Positions 43,275 through 54,400 of a DNA stretch of 64,000 nucleotides are shown one piece after another; the first letter of the stretch is position 1, and each line of letters starts with the position of its first letter. The translations under genes and the position numbers were made by a program. The stretch is from NCBI RefSeq assembly GCF_947493425.1, contig NZ_CANLRP010000014.1:1-64000 (forward strand), given 5' to 3'. Below the pieces are notes generated by a model. That model searched no databases. It was not told the origin of the DNA and saw only the letters and a program-made list of their open reading frames with translations. Source of the DNA: an uncultured Microscilla sp. GTDB taxonomy: Bacteria; Bacteroidota; Bacteroidia; Cytophagales; Microscillaceae.

Positions 43275-46200
43275 CTACTGTTTCTCAAACCTTCGCTCTA
43301 TGCTTTTACGCTGGTCTACAATACGCAAAATATACAAGCCATCCGCTAAATCGCCTACATTGATTGACATTTGACTTTTGCCTTGTTGCCATTGTCCCTT
43401 TTTCAACACTTTACCATTCATTGATAAAATTTGCCAGGTGGCGCCTGCCGAAAGCACCCGACTGGTTTCCAGCTTTACATGCAACAGTTTGGTAGTAGGG
43501 TTTGGAAATACTACTGCCTGACCAGTCAACAGGTGATTGTCTACATTGGTTACCTGATGCTCGCTTTGTCCTTCGTCTTCTCGCCGATTACTAGTAACAC
43601 TACCAGTGCCTGCCTGGTGAATTTCCTTGGTAACATAGTCTTCTACAAACACTACTATTTTAAATCCTGCCGGGTCTAAATCACCTTTGTTCCAGGTAAA
43701 CGTCAAGGTTTGAGATTCACCAGGCACCCAGGGAGTTCCCCGGTAAGTACCAGCAGCATCGGGCAGCATTTTACGGGTAACATTATAATACCATTCACCA
43801 TTGGTGCTTACTGCCGAGTCCACCACTACTACATGAAATACTACTGGGCGACTAAACACTTGATTCGCGGCTACAGTGGTCGATACAGTCAGGGTTTGTC
43901 CATTTACATTGGCTTGTCCTATGCTAATATCAAATGGCGAAATAATCAGGGTACGATCAGCAAAATGATCTTGAGTCCATTGCCCGATCAGGGTATCTTT
44001 AAAATAGCCGTCTACTACTGCCCTTGGCACTTCTCGTATGCCTTGGTGAAAAGCCCGACCGCTTGGGTCTTTTTCGTTTTGCATATTAAACACATCAACC
44101 GCCGGGAATCCGGTATGATGGTGAATTTTCACGATCTCGTTGGTGTTGCCCGTTTGCGGGAAGTTTTTTGCCTCTAAATCCTGAGCTGCGGCATTTGCTA
44201 CTCCCTGATTGATAAAATACTCTAAGAGTACAATGCGATTTCGATTGCCAATTTTCACATCATCAAAGGCGAAACCATCAAAAGTTTCCGTAGCCGGATT
44301 ATCGCCATTGCTACCAAAAGACATGCGAAAACGCACCACCCGACTGGTTAGTCCTAACTCTTGCATTTTGATCAAGACCTCGGTAAGGCTATACCTTGCT
44401 GTTAGCCACTCGCCATTGGTAAGCTGGCTTTTGCCCGACCATCCCTGATTGTCGGGGTTGGTGCTTACTTTCGCTCCATCGCTGGCACTGCCTGGCGAAC
44501 CCAGTATAGGCTTGGTATCATACCAATCGATACCCAAACCTTGCGAACCCAAACGCAACCAGGTTTTACCATCATCTATGGTATATAACAACACCACTCC
44601 ATCAGCGCCTTGCTCGGTATCAGACCAGTAACGAAATGAGATCATGGGTTTGTTTAGCCCTGCAATATCAAAGCAAGGGCTTTCGACATACGACTGCTCA
44701 TTGCTGTTATAGTTGGCGTTTGTATCTGCCCGGTAAGGGTTGTTTCGGTTATCAGTGACCCAAGCCTGACCGTTTGGATTGCTAATCAGAAACCCATCGG
44801 GTTGTTTGAGTTGCCAACTGGTACTATCTACTGGAATAAGGTTGACCTCTACTACCCCATGGCTTATCCAACCTCCGGTTCCGCTTTCAAAGGTTTCGTG
44901 ATAGAAAGCCTGCTGAGTAACCGAAATCATTGGGAAAATATCTATCCTTCTGCGCAGGGTATAAGACGCTACCCCATCTTGAGTAACTATATTGAGTGTC
45001 ACCCAATAAGTACCTGGGGTCTGGTATTGATGACTTACCGCGTCTCCGGTAACAGTGGGGCTTCCATCGCCAAAACTCCACGATACAGTACCAGTGGCAT
45101 CGCTCAACAACGAGGTGTTAACAAAGTTGGTGGCACTACCTGCACACTGCCCCGAATAATCAAACTCCATTCTAAAAGTTTTAGTCACAGTGGTGTCACA
45201 AGTACCCGTGCTTGCCGTTACTGAGTAGTTAATAATTTTGGGCAATACTGTCCCCAAAAGTTTGTCAGGGTTTTGATCAGTGCTGGCGGTACCATCTTTA
45301 AAATCCCACGCCCAAAAACCACTCGGTCCTGTGTTGAATGCTGTTGCCGTAAACCTTACCGTATCTGACCCATAGTTTTGACTAGCCGTAATCTGCATAT
45401 TTTGGGGGGTAGGAGTTACTGTAATTCCCCCCACCGTAATGCTATCGGCACAACCTTCGGGGTTGGTGGTATATTTGAGCATAATCTCGTATTCGCCAGG
45501 GGGTACTTGGTTGGGGGTAAACGAATTACCTCCGGTAAAACGTTGAAAGGTGGTATCTGTACCTGTCACTGCACGGTATTTAAACTCTACCGAAGAAGGA
45601 ATCTCTACCCCACGGTCTAAGGGTGTCAGGGGTACTTGTGCCACATCGCCACAATAGGCTTTGCTTAGGCTAAGCCCAGTAAATGACAGCTCTGGTAAAC
45701 GGTTGACCACAATGGTTACAGGGTTTTGGGAAGTATTCACACAACCATCTCCATCGGTATAGGCAAAAATAACCTCATATTCCCCCGCCAGTTTGTTCCA
45801 GTCTTGCACCGAGGCATTGGCTGGAACCTCAGCCTCAGAGGGTATTGGATGGCTTGGGTTAAAAACATTAGTCAGGGTATCGCCTGCTACCAGGTACTCA
45901 TAGTTGGTTCGCGGAAGCGATACCCTTCTGATCATATAATAGGTGCCTACCGAGTCTAGTGGCAACAAACTATCGGGTGGCAATGCCACTGAGTTTATTT
46001 CGGGATACAACCTTACTGTAGTAGCATTACGCACACAATAACCATTGGCAGACACTCCTAAAACTTTCAAGTCGGGCAACCCTACCAGCTCAAATGCCTG
46101 GGGTGCAGAGGTAGCCACGCAACCATTGCCAGTAGTGAAACGATAAGTAATGTTGTATACACCTTCCCCCTGCAAGGCACTTGCGTCAAAAGTGTGCTGT

Positions 46201-49200
46201 CCTTTGCCAAGGTTGAGGCTATCAGAGGCGCCAATCTTTTTGATTGTAAACTGACCATTAGACGCAGGGCTTGGCGGCAGGGTGTCTACAGTAGGAGTCA
46301 AAGCAATGGCTTTGGCGCTTACACAGTACTTTTTGACTGTAGGTGGGTCTATTCCCGTAAAGTTTACCGTAGGAGTAGCAATGATTTCGAAGGCTGTTTT
46401 TACACTATCCAAACAACTGTTAGGATCTTGGTACTCAAACTTTACATCGTATTTATCTATAGCCAATGCTGTAGGGTCAATCACGTATTGATTGGTAGAC
46501 GGAAACTGCTGTTTTGAGCCATCGCTTTGCTTGGTAATGGTAAAAGTTCCGGTTTGCCCAGCAGGTAAGTCAGAAGCACTCAATGCCCCCTTTAAAGTAA
46601 TAGAGTTGCCCTGCTTGCAAAGAATGCTGGAGGTCAAACCACTGATTTTCAACGAAGGTAAAGGGTTGATGGTTACTCGTTGGCTTGCTTGCCCGGTACA
46701 GCTACCTACCGACTCAACCACTGTTACGCTACCTGAGCTTCCGGTACCCCAGTTTACCTCAATCTGAGTGGTTCCGCTCATCGTGTAAGAACCATCTGTT
46801 TGTAGTACCGCTCCAGGAGTAGTAATTTCTCCCCCGGTTACTATCCATTGTACAGTTCCTCCTTGCGACAATACAGTTTCGTATACTTCGCTGGTTGCTC
46901 CTGCACACACACTGGTTGCCCCTACAGAAATCACTGGGGTAAGTGGAGCACTTACTGTTACTGAGCGGGCAGCGGAGGTTTTACAACCAAAACCATTGAA
47001 AGCTTCTACTACCACATTGCCGCTCACTCCCAACCATTGTACCGTAATACTATCCGTATTTTGCCCATTTTGTATAGAACCATTGGTTACAGACCACTGA
47101 AAAGAGGTAGCACCTGCCGATGTTACTTTGTAACCTTTCAGACTATTTGCACATACATTGTCTTCACCGACTACCACTGGGGTAGCGGGCAATGCCCGTA
47201 CCGTTACTGGTATAGATACATCATTTTTACAACCAGTTGCTTTCACAGTTTCGGTTACGGTAAGTTGATGGCTACCATCGCCTTGCCAACGAATACTAAT
47301 CACTGAGTCGGCTTTTTGTGGAATAATGGTGCCCACCCCACTAGAGTTAATGCTCCACTGATAAGAATGGGCAGGATCGGGATTGGTAATGGCATAATAA
47401 TACTCCGTAGCATTGTCGGCACAAATGGTTCCGTTGGTATCTTTAATTACCGGGTTGGGCAACGGACTTACATCTACTGTCGCCAAGGTGTCTATGCGAG
47501 TGGTATTACAAACAGGAGAGCCACTTGAATTGTCTACCTCATGAATAAAAGCCCGGATGTACACCTTTTCGGTACTGGTAAGCGAGGGGGTAAACCTGTA
47601 ATTTAGTGTGGCATCTGACTGCCCAATTAACCCTGCATTACAAATAACAAAAGGCCTTGAAGAAGATACTGGACCACCTGAAGAGCTTAGCCCATTGACC
47701 TGCTCCAGCGCCTGAATGTATACGATCTTATTGCTTGTTTTAGAAATGATTTTTTGTACCTCAAATGCGTCAGGTACGTTGTCGTCTTTACAGTAACCTG
47801 AGGCAAGCCCTGACACTGAGGTCGGGTTGGTCACATTGATTGTCACTGAGTCGGCACCTGCACAACCACTACCGTCGGTATAGGTATACCTTAGTTGGTG
47901 TACGCCTACCCCCACCAAACCAGGGTTAAACTGAGTGCCAACTACCCCGTTGCCCGAAAACACCCCTCCTGTAGGGGCTCCGGTTAAATCAATGGCTACA
48001 CCATTGGAAGGGTGAGCCGCACCATCTGCCAGGGCTCCTCCCCCACCACTCAGGGCCATTGTAAGATTTACCACTGGCAAAGGGTTGACAGTAATGGTAT
48101 ATAACGAAGAGAAAGCTCCCTCTCCACAGTCTGTATTTACCCCTCTTACCTTAATGTCTACACTGGTGATCGAAGTAACTGCACTGCTGGCAGTCAGGGT
48201 GATCAAACTATTAGAGGTTACTACAGTATCTTGATGGGCTGCGCCTGCTTCTGCCAATTCAGTGGGCAACACCCACTCATAGTTAGTGGCTCCTTCTATC
48301 GAAGAAACAAAAAAAGTAGCGGATTGTCCAGCACACAAGGCGTTAGAGGTAAGCGCCTCTATGGTACCCGCAGTAGGCACCGATCTGATGGTTACATTTT
48401 GCTCTAGCCAGGCTCCGGCGCACCCTTCACTGCTTACGCCTCTTACTCTTACTACACCATTGACCGCGTCAGAGGTTGCAGTTAAAGCAATGGTAGAGTC
48501 GGTAGAAGAACCAGCTACATTTACTCCAGCCGGCAATTGCCACTCATAAGTAACTGCGCTGGGAATGGAGTCAATAGTAAAAGTGACCGGAGTACCTACA
48601 CATAGTGTACTTACCGAAGCTACAAATGCAGGGGCTTGCGCCGGAACAGCAGCGGTATTGACGGTAGCAAACACTGTAGAGGTGGTAACTCCTTCTATAT
48701 ATGCAGTTCCAGAATTAGGCGTCAGGTTTACCGATGTTGCTGCCGAGGTATTGGCTGATACCTCAAGGCCACTAATGGTCATAATGTTGTTTTGAGATTC
48801 CGTGTCGGTTGCAAAATCATAGTTGATCCTTAGGTTGCCTGCACCGCCAAAAGAAGTCGAAAAGCTACTGGTTCCTGAGGTATTGGTCACCGTTACTGTG
48901 GGGTTTCCTCCCAAAGTAAAATCTGTATTGCTTAATGATAAAATCAATGTATTACTTCCTGCTGGGTTGTGCATAAAATCAGAAAGAAACCTTTCTGTTA
49001 CTACTATATCGGGCAATGTTTTGGCAGATCCTCCCCGGCATATAGTCACCGACGAAGGAGTCACTTCTACCCCAGTTGGGTTAATGGTAATGTGAAATGG
49101 AGCAGAGTATGCCCCATCTACGCAACCCGTTTTTTTGCCTTTCACGCTAATGCTTACCGCTGTTGTAGTGCTTACAGTTTGGGTAGTAAGAGTAATGGCA

Positions 49201-50663
49201 TTGGTGGTGGTATTTACTACCCCAGCTGTACCTCCATTGAGCTCCGCTGGCAAATCCCAATCATAACTATTTACTCCAGTGATCGCGTCTACTGAAAAAG
49301 TAATCGATTCGCCCGAATAAATCACACTGGGACCTACTATGTTGGTGGCTTGTACTGGTGGGTCATTGGCGGTGACTGTAGCAAAAACAGTGGTTCCATC
49401 TACACTTGCCAACCCACTTGTACCACCAGTAGCTTTCAGCTCAGCCATTCCAGCAGCACTGCCATTGGCAGTTATTTGTAAACCACTAATTACCATCTCG
49501 TCGGTAGTGGCATCATAGCCTGAGGTAAAATCGTAACCAATCTCTATAGAGTGGGCACTAACAGTGGTTGATATTCCCGTTGAGCTTCCATTGACCGTAA
49601 CCGTAATGGGTCCTGAGAAGGTATAATCTGTACTCCCCAATGACAAAATAAGGTTATCGCTGGCGCTAAAGTCTGTTTTAGCCTGCTCATTTAGCTTAAT
49701 GTCGGGCAGCACTTGAGTACTACCTCCCTTGCAAAGCTCCAGGCTACCTGGTGTAACCAATACACCTACCGGGTTTACTGTAATGGGGTAAGATGCATAC
49801 GCACCATCGCAACCACTGGTAGTGTTTTTACCCCTTACCCTTAGGTTTACAGTTGACGTGCTCGTAACCGAGTGCACAGTCAATGCTATAAAGTTGTTGG
49901 TACCAGTGTTGGTCACGGTGGCAGTACCTCCATTGAGTTCAGCCGGAATGTCCCATTCGTATTCATCAGCATTGGCAATGGTAGGTACATAGTAATTGAC
50001 TGCCTCTCCGGCAAATACATTGTTGGCACCCAGAATAAATGAAGGGGTAGCAGGGTGTACTTTTAAATTAATATTTGCCAGGGTGGTAGCCAGCGGAAAC
50101 CCTACTATATCGCCAATGCCGGCGGTTACGCTCAGGGTAGTAGATGACGCGGTAGATGCAGTAGGGAGAGCTTCTACCTGTAACCCGGTAATAATGATGC
50201 TATCCAGGGTTGCTCTATTGACAAAGTTGTAGTCAAACTTAAGCTTGTTGTTTTCAATGCGTGCATTAATTGTGGCATCACTTACTCCAGGGCTAATGTA
50301 TACTGTAGGGGTGCCCGACAAGGTAAAGTTGGTTTCATCGCCTAATGAAATCTCCATAGTTTCGCCAAAAGTCCAATTCCAAAAGTCATCGATGTTATTC
50401 TCATAAATGATGATACTGTCAAGGGTTACAGCCCCTGTTCCTGCGCACAGTTCTACGGTAGGGGTTTGTACACCAATGGCAAATAAAGCGCTTTTTTTAG
50501 CCCGTGTTTTTTCAGGAGTTTTCACCCTCCCATTCACGGTAAGTGCCAAAGTAATACAGGTCGCCAGTAACAGGTATTTCGTTTTTGTATAGAGTAGGTT
50601 TTTGGCTTGAGCAATGAGTTTACCACGTGGTTTCATTCCTCTGGTTTTGAAAATGTGTAACAT
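43275..50663 (-). CDS. giant T9SS-exported adhesin 1 (Ig/PKD-like modules)
   Basis: The product has 2462 residues. A signal peptide near 27-46 (KYLLLATCITLALTVNGRV) follows a basic N-terminus. Residues about 60-770 hold three ~230-residue modules, each with 'C-x-G-G-S...LPDI' then an Ig-like unit (YEWDIPAELNGGTATV, YDWDLPAELNGGTAGV). Further Ig-like and 'FTGL..YC' modules continue to about 1800. A PKD domain (VSWSFGDGSPTVTGDAVSHQ) is at about 1860. A jelly-roll-like region (FYHETFESGTGGWISHG) and an Omp28-like thioredoxin-fold region without CxxC (VLLEYFINQ, IHHHTGFPAVDVFNMQ, REVPRAVVDGYF) follow. The last ~80 residues are a type A T9SS sorting domain (VVFPNPTTKLLHVKLE, LADGLYILRIVD). It is exposed on the cell surface and probably mediates adhesion or gliding. 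Confidence 0.92.
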   Translation of the reverse strand: MLHIFKTRGMKPRGKLIAQAKNLLYTKTKYLLLATCITLALTVNGRVKTPEKTRAKKSALFAIGVQTPTVELCAGTGAVTLDSIIIYENNIDDFWNWTFGETMEISLGDETNFTLSGTPTVYISPGVSDATINARIENNKLKFDYNFVNRATLDSIIITGLQVEALPTASTASSTTLSVTAGIGDIVGFPLATTLANINLKVHPATPSFILGANNVFAGEAVNYYVPTIANADEYEWDIPAELNGGTATVTNTGTNNFIALTVHSVTSTSTVNLRVRGKNTTSGCDGAYASYPITVNPVGVLVTPGSLELCKGGSTQVLPDIKLNEQAKTDFSASDNLILSLGSTDYTFSGPITVTVNGSSTGISTTVSAHSIEIGYDFTSGYDATTDEMVISGLQITANGSAAGMAELKATGGTSGLASVDGTTVFATVTANDPPVQATNIVGPSVIYSGESITFSVDAITGVNSYDWDLPAELNGGTAGVVNTTTNAITLTTQTVSTTTAVSISVKGKKTGCVDGAYSAPFHITINPTGVEVTPSSVTICRGGSAKTLPDIVVTERFLSDFMHNPAGSNTLILSLSNTDFTLGGNPTVTVTNTSGTSSFSTSFGGAGNLRINYDFATDTESQNNIMTISGLEVSANTSAATSVNLTPNSGTAYIEGVTTSTVFATVNTAAVPAQAPAFVASVSTLCVGTPVTFTIDSIPSAVTYEWQLPAGVNVAGSSTDSTIALTATSDAVNGVVRVRGVSSEGCAGAWLEQNVTIRSVPTAGTIEALTSNALCAGQSATFFVSSIEGATNYEWVLPTELAEAGAAHQDTVVTSNSLITLTASSAVTSITSVDIKVRGVNTDCGEGAFSSLYTITVNPLPVVNLTMALSGGGGALADGAAHPSNGVAIDLTGAPTGGVFSGNGVVGTQFNPGLVGVGVHQLRYTYTDGSGCAGADSVTINVTNPTSVSGLASGYCKDDNVPDAFEVQKIISKTSNKIVYIQALEQVNGLSSSGGPVSSSRPFVICNAGLIGQSDATLNYRFTPSLTSTEKVYIRAFIHEVDNSSGSPVCNTTRIDTLATVDVSPLPNPVIKDTNGTICADNATEYYYAITNPDPAHSYQWSINSSGVGTIIPQKADSVISIRWQGDGSHQLTVTETVKATGCKNDVSIPVTVRALPATPVVVGEDNVCANSLKGYKVTSAGATSFQWSVTNGSIQNGQNTDSITVQWLGVSGNVVVEAFNGFGCKTSAARSVTVSAPLTPVISVGATSVCAGATSEVYETVLSQGGTVQWIVTGGEITTPGAVLQTDGSYTMSGTTQIEVNWGTGSSGSVTVVESVGSCTGQASQRVTINPLPSLKISGLTSSILCKQGNSITLKGALSASDLPAGQTGTFTITKQSDGSKQQFPSTNQYVIDPTALAIDKYDVKFEYQDPNSCLDSVKTAFEIIATPTVNFTGIDPPTVKKYCVSAKAIALTPTVDTLPPSPASNGQFTIKKIGASDSLNLGKGQHTFDASALQGEGVYNITYRFTTGNGCVATSAPQAFELVGLPDLKVLGVSANGYCVRNATTVRLYPEINSVALPPDSLLPLDSVGTYYMIRRVSLPRTNYEYLVAGDTLTNVFNPSHPIPSEAEVPANASVQDWNKLAGEYEVIFAYTDGDGCVNTSQNPVTIVVNRLPELSFTGLSLSKAYCGDVAQVPLTPLDRGVEIPSSVEFKYRAVTGTDTTFQRFTGGNSFTPNQVPPGEYEIMLKYTTNPEGCADSITVGGITVTPTPQNMQITASQNYGSDTVRFTATAFNTGPSGFWAWDFKDGTASTDQNPDKLLGTVLPKIINYSVTASTGTCDTTVTKTFRMEFDYSGQCAGSATNFVNTSLLSDATGTVSWSFGDGSPTVTGDAVSHQYQTPGTYWVTLNIVTQDGVASYTLRRRIDIFPMISVTQQAFYHETFESGTGGWISHGVVEVNLIPVDSTSWQLKQPDGFLISNPNGQAWVTDNRNNPYRADTNANYNSNEQSYVESPCFDIAGLNKPMISFRYWSDTEQGADGVVLLYTIDDGKTWLRLGSQGLGIDWYDTKPILGSPGSASDGAKVSTNPDNQGWSGKSQLTNGEWLTARYSLTEVLIKMQELGLTSRVVRFRMSFGSNGDNPATETFDGFAFDDVKIGNRNRIVLLEYFINQGVANAAAQDLEAKNFPQTGNTNEIVKIHHHTGFPAVDVFNMQNEKDPSGRAFHQGIREVPRAVVDGYFKDTLIGQWTQDHFADRTLIISPFDISIGQANVNGQTLTVSTTVAANQVFSRPVVFHVVVVDSAVSTNGEWYYNVTRKMLPDAAGTYRGTPWVPGESQTLTFTWNKGDLDPAGFKIVVFVEDYVTKEIHQAGTGSVTSNRREDEGQSEHQVTNVDNHLLTGQAVVFPNPTTKLLHVKLETSRVLSAGATWQILSMNGKVLKKGQWQQGKSQMSINVGDLADGLYILRIVDQRKSIERRFEKQ

Positions 50664-50777
50664 ACGTTTTGTGTTGTTGTGTTAAACAGGTTATAGTAGG
50701 TAACAAATCAATATCAATCGGCTAGTTTAGCAAGCAACAAAGCCGCATTAATGCTAGAAATCTTTCAAGTATTTGGT

Positions 50778-50938
50778 GAACTTGTTTAAGGTTTTTTCAA
50801 ATAATTCAAAATGGTTCTTTTACCCATATACTTCGTTGTGAAAATGCTCATTTAGCTAGGCTAAACTCCGCCTTCCACGCCTCGTCTATGTGAAAAATTA
50901 CTCATTTTGCTCTCAATGCCAAAACCTTAAACAAGTTC
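50778..50938. mobile_element. MITE-like element, type C, best preserved (161 bp)
   Basis: GAACTTGTTTAAGGTTTT (50778-50795) and its exact reverse complement (50921-50938) form an 18-bp terminal inverted repeat. The core CTTCGTTGTGAAAATG...TTTAGCTAGGCTAAA...CACGCCTCGTC matches the element at 11299. It lies between adhesins 1 and 2. Apart from this and the terminator at 51412, the 818-base gap 50664-51481 shows nothing. Confidence 0.85.
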
Positions 50939-51411
50939 TGTATATGTAAAAGAAGTTGTTAAATGTTTTAGGTGGCAATTGCTATCCAAAATACAGCAGT
51001 CGACCTTTGGTTTTTTGAGTTTATTCGCTGGCGCCTATGCAACAGTGATACTTATGCTCAAGAGTTTAATTATATAAACAAGTTTGGGTGTTGAAAACCC
51101 TTAAAAGGTAGGTGAGTAGATATTGAAAAAATTAGTGAGACGCAAAGGTTTTTCTTGTAGTATTTTGGGCAGGTGTGTAACATAACTAGTCAATGTTTAA
51201 GCAAAAGAGCAGTTTTTTAAGCTTTGGCATAATATTATTTTAATAAAGCCGTTTTGACAAATTTAATACTATTTTTAAGTATTCAAATATTATTTTTCAA
51301 GAAACGTACTGAAACAAAAACTTACCATATATTGTGTGTGTGGCAGATAGCTTGAATTGGTGCTTCCGCAAAATACTTTGCCTTCTGGCAACACTTGCAT
51401 AGCGTTGCCCA

Positions 51412-51456
51412 TAAAAAAAGGGCATTGCCTCACTGAAAAACAGTCGCAATGCCCTC
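51412..51456 (-). terminator. terminator of adhesin 2
   Basis: AGGGCATTGC and GCAATGCCCT form the stem (51419-51455, with CTG/CAG inside and an AAAAA loop), followed by TTTTTTT on the minus strand. It is closely related to the hairpin behind adhesin 3. Confidence 0.85.
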
Positions 51457-51481
51457 TACTCAATCAATGCTTGAATAAGTA

Positions 51482-54400
51482 CTAATGCTTCTCGAACCTT
51501 AACTGAGAAGTTTTGCCTTTGTCGGCCACTCTAAGAATATACCAACCTCCGGCTAGAGCTTGCACATCTATAGAGATTCGTTTCTTGCCTTGGCTCCAAC
51601 TTCCTTGTTTTACCAACTTACCTGTTACCGACCATATCTGCCACTGTGCTTTGGGCGATAGTTGCGTTTTGATGGCCACATTCAAACGGGCAGTAGTAGG
51701 GTTAGGAAACAGCACCGCACCATCCATCAACAACTCATCTTCTACTCCAGTTACTTCGTGTTCACTTTGCCCTTCGTTTTGTCTTTTTACGCTTACTCCC
51801 CCTGCACCTGCTTGCCATATTTCTTTGGTTTCGTAATCTTCTACAAAAACAATTACTTTAAAACCAGTAGGGTCCAGATTGCCATAATCCCAGCTAAAAT
51901 CAAAGGTTTGACTATCTCCTTGTACCCAGGGAGCCTCCCAGTAGGTTCCGGCAGCATCCGGTAACATTTTTCGGGTTACATTGTAGTATACCTGCCCATT
52001 GGCAGTAGCCGCTGAGTCTACCACTGCTACATTGATGGTTATTTTTCGGTCAAAATTCAACAATGCCTGTATCTTGGTAGAGATGTTGAGTTGCCCGCCA
52101 CTGGTAGCAGCATTGGTGATATCAATGGTAAAAGGTGCCGGAATAAGGGTGCGGTCAGCAAAAATATCTTGTGTCCATTGCCCAATCAGGGTATCTTTAA
52201 AATAACCGTCTACTACCCCTCTTGGTACTTCACGTATTCCGTGATGAAATGCTCTGGCACTAGGATCTTTTTTGTTTACTTCGTTCAATGGGTCAATGCC
52301 AGGAAAACCAGTATGGTGATGAATTTTCACAATTTCATCCTTATTACCAGTTTTCGGGAAGTTTTTCGCCGTTAAATCATATTCGGCTGCATTGGGTAAC
52401 TCGGTATTGATAAAATACTCAAGCAATACCAACCGGTTTCTATTACTAACAATCACATCGTCAAAAGCAAAACCGTCAAACTTAGCGTTAGGCTGGTTAT
52501 CAGCGTTGCTACCAAACGACATTCTAAACCTAACCATTCGACTTTTAATGCCCATTGCTTGCATTTTTATCAAAGCTTCGGTCAGACTATACCGGGCGAC
52601 TTGCCATTTGCCATTGATTGGCAACAGTTTGCCTGACCACCCCTGACTATCAGGGTTAGCGTTTACATCTAAAGTACTACTGACCTTGCCGGGTGCACCC
52701 AATATAGGTTTGGTATTGTACCAATTGATACCCAACTCTCCGGTACCCAAACGGTGCCAGGTCTTACCATCATCAATAGTATAAAGTAAAGTTACTCCAT
52801 CTGCCCCCAGGTCGGTATCAGACCAGTAGCTAAATGAAATCATCGGCTTATTCAAGCCAGCAATGTTAAAACAAGGGCTTTCTACATAAGACTGTTCATT
52901 GTTGTTGTAGTTGGCATCAGTATTTATTCTATTAGGGTTGCTTCGGTTGTCGGTTACCCAAGCATTGCCATTGGGGTTGCGAATAAGAAAACCATCAGGA
53001 TTTTTCAAAGTCCAACTGGTACTATCCACTTCTACCCTGTCTACATCTACTACTCCGTGTGAAATCCACCCGGCAGTACCATTATCAAAACCTTCTACAT
53101 AAAACTGTTCCGAGTTGACCTCAATCACTGGGAAAATATCCAATCGGCGGCGCAACTTGTAGGTGGCTACTCCGTCGTCAGTTTGAATAGACAATGTAAC
53201 CCAATAAGTACCAGGGTTTTGATAAGTATATCCAGGGTTGGTTTCGGTAGACGTTCCTTGCCCATCACCAAAATCCCAGGAAATAGCTCCAATAACATCG
53301 CCTGGCAACTCTGATTTATTGGCAAACCTGGTGACACCACCTGCACAATGACCAGTAAAATCAAAGTCCATCTTAAAGCGTTTACTCACCGAAGCATTAC
53401 AGCCCAGTTCGGTCGTAGGAATAAGCTCATAATTGATTACCTGAGGTAAAGTAGCTGACAACTGTTTTGCCGGATTTTGCTCTTGACTGGTCGTACCATC
53501 TTTAAAGTCCCAAGACCAGGTCCAGGTATCATTGACTCCATTAGCAGTCGCCGAAAAATTCAACGTTCTACTATTATAGTCACGGCTGGCTACCACCCTG
53601 ATTTGTTTTGGAGTAGGCTCTATTTTTATAGTTACTACACTATCACGGTTAGAGGAGTTTTGACAACCACTCACAGCGCTTTCCAGCATAATTTCATATT
53701 CGCCTGCACCCCATTTTTCAGGGCTAAACGAATTACCCTGAGTAAAAGGAGTAAAAGTAGACTCAGAGAGTTTTCTATAATTAAAAACTACTCCTGAAGT
53801 AATCCGGGATTCTCCATCAAACGGAATCAGTGTTACCAATTCTACATCGTCGCAATAAGAAGCTGACAAACCAGTAAAAGACAGTTGAGGCAACGGAGTA
53901 ACTTTGATAATTTCAGAGGCTGATTCCTTACGACAACCATTGTCATCTTCGAAAACATACCTTACCTCATACTCTCCCACTACCTGGTTCCATACACTGG
54001 TAGGAGCATCTGGTAGTATTGGTGGACTACTCGGAAGCGGACGTTGGGGGTTAAACTCATTGGTCAAATTGGGCGTTCCTGGTGTTACCATAGTTACATA
54101 ATCATTGTCACTGTCTTCTTTTCGTTTTATTTGAAAATAAGCCTTGGTAACATCTAAGGTTGGTACTCCTATTTTTCCTGCCCCTGTGGTTATTTCAGGA
54201 ACCAATGTAATTGCTGGACTTTGTACACAATACTCTCCATTGCTGTTGATGTTTTTGATAGTGATGACAGGCAAGGGTACAATTTGAAAAGTTTGGTTGG
54301 CAGAAGTACCTGTACAACCTGCCCCATCGGTAAAAGTATACTTTACCTGATAGCTGCCTATGTCAGAAAAATTGGCTAACTCTATCACATTGCCATCCAG

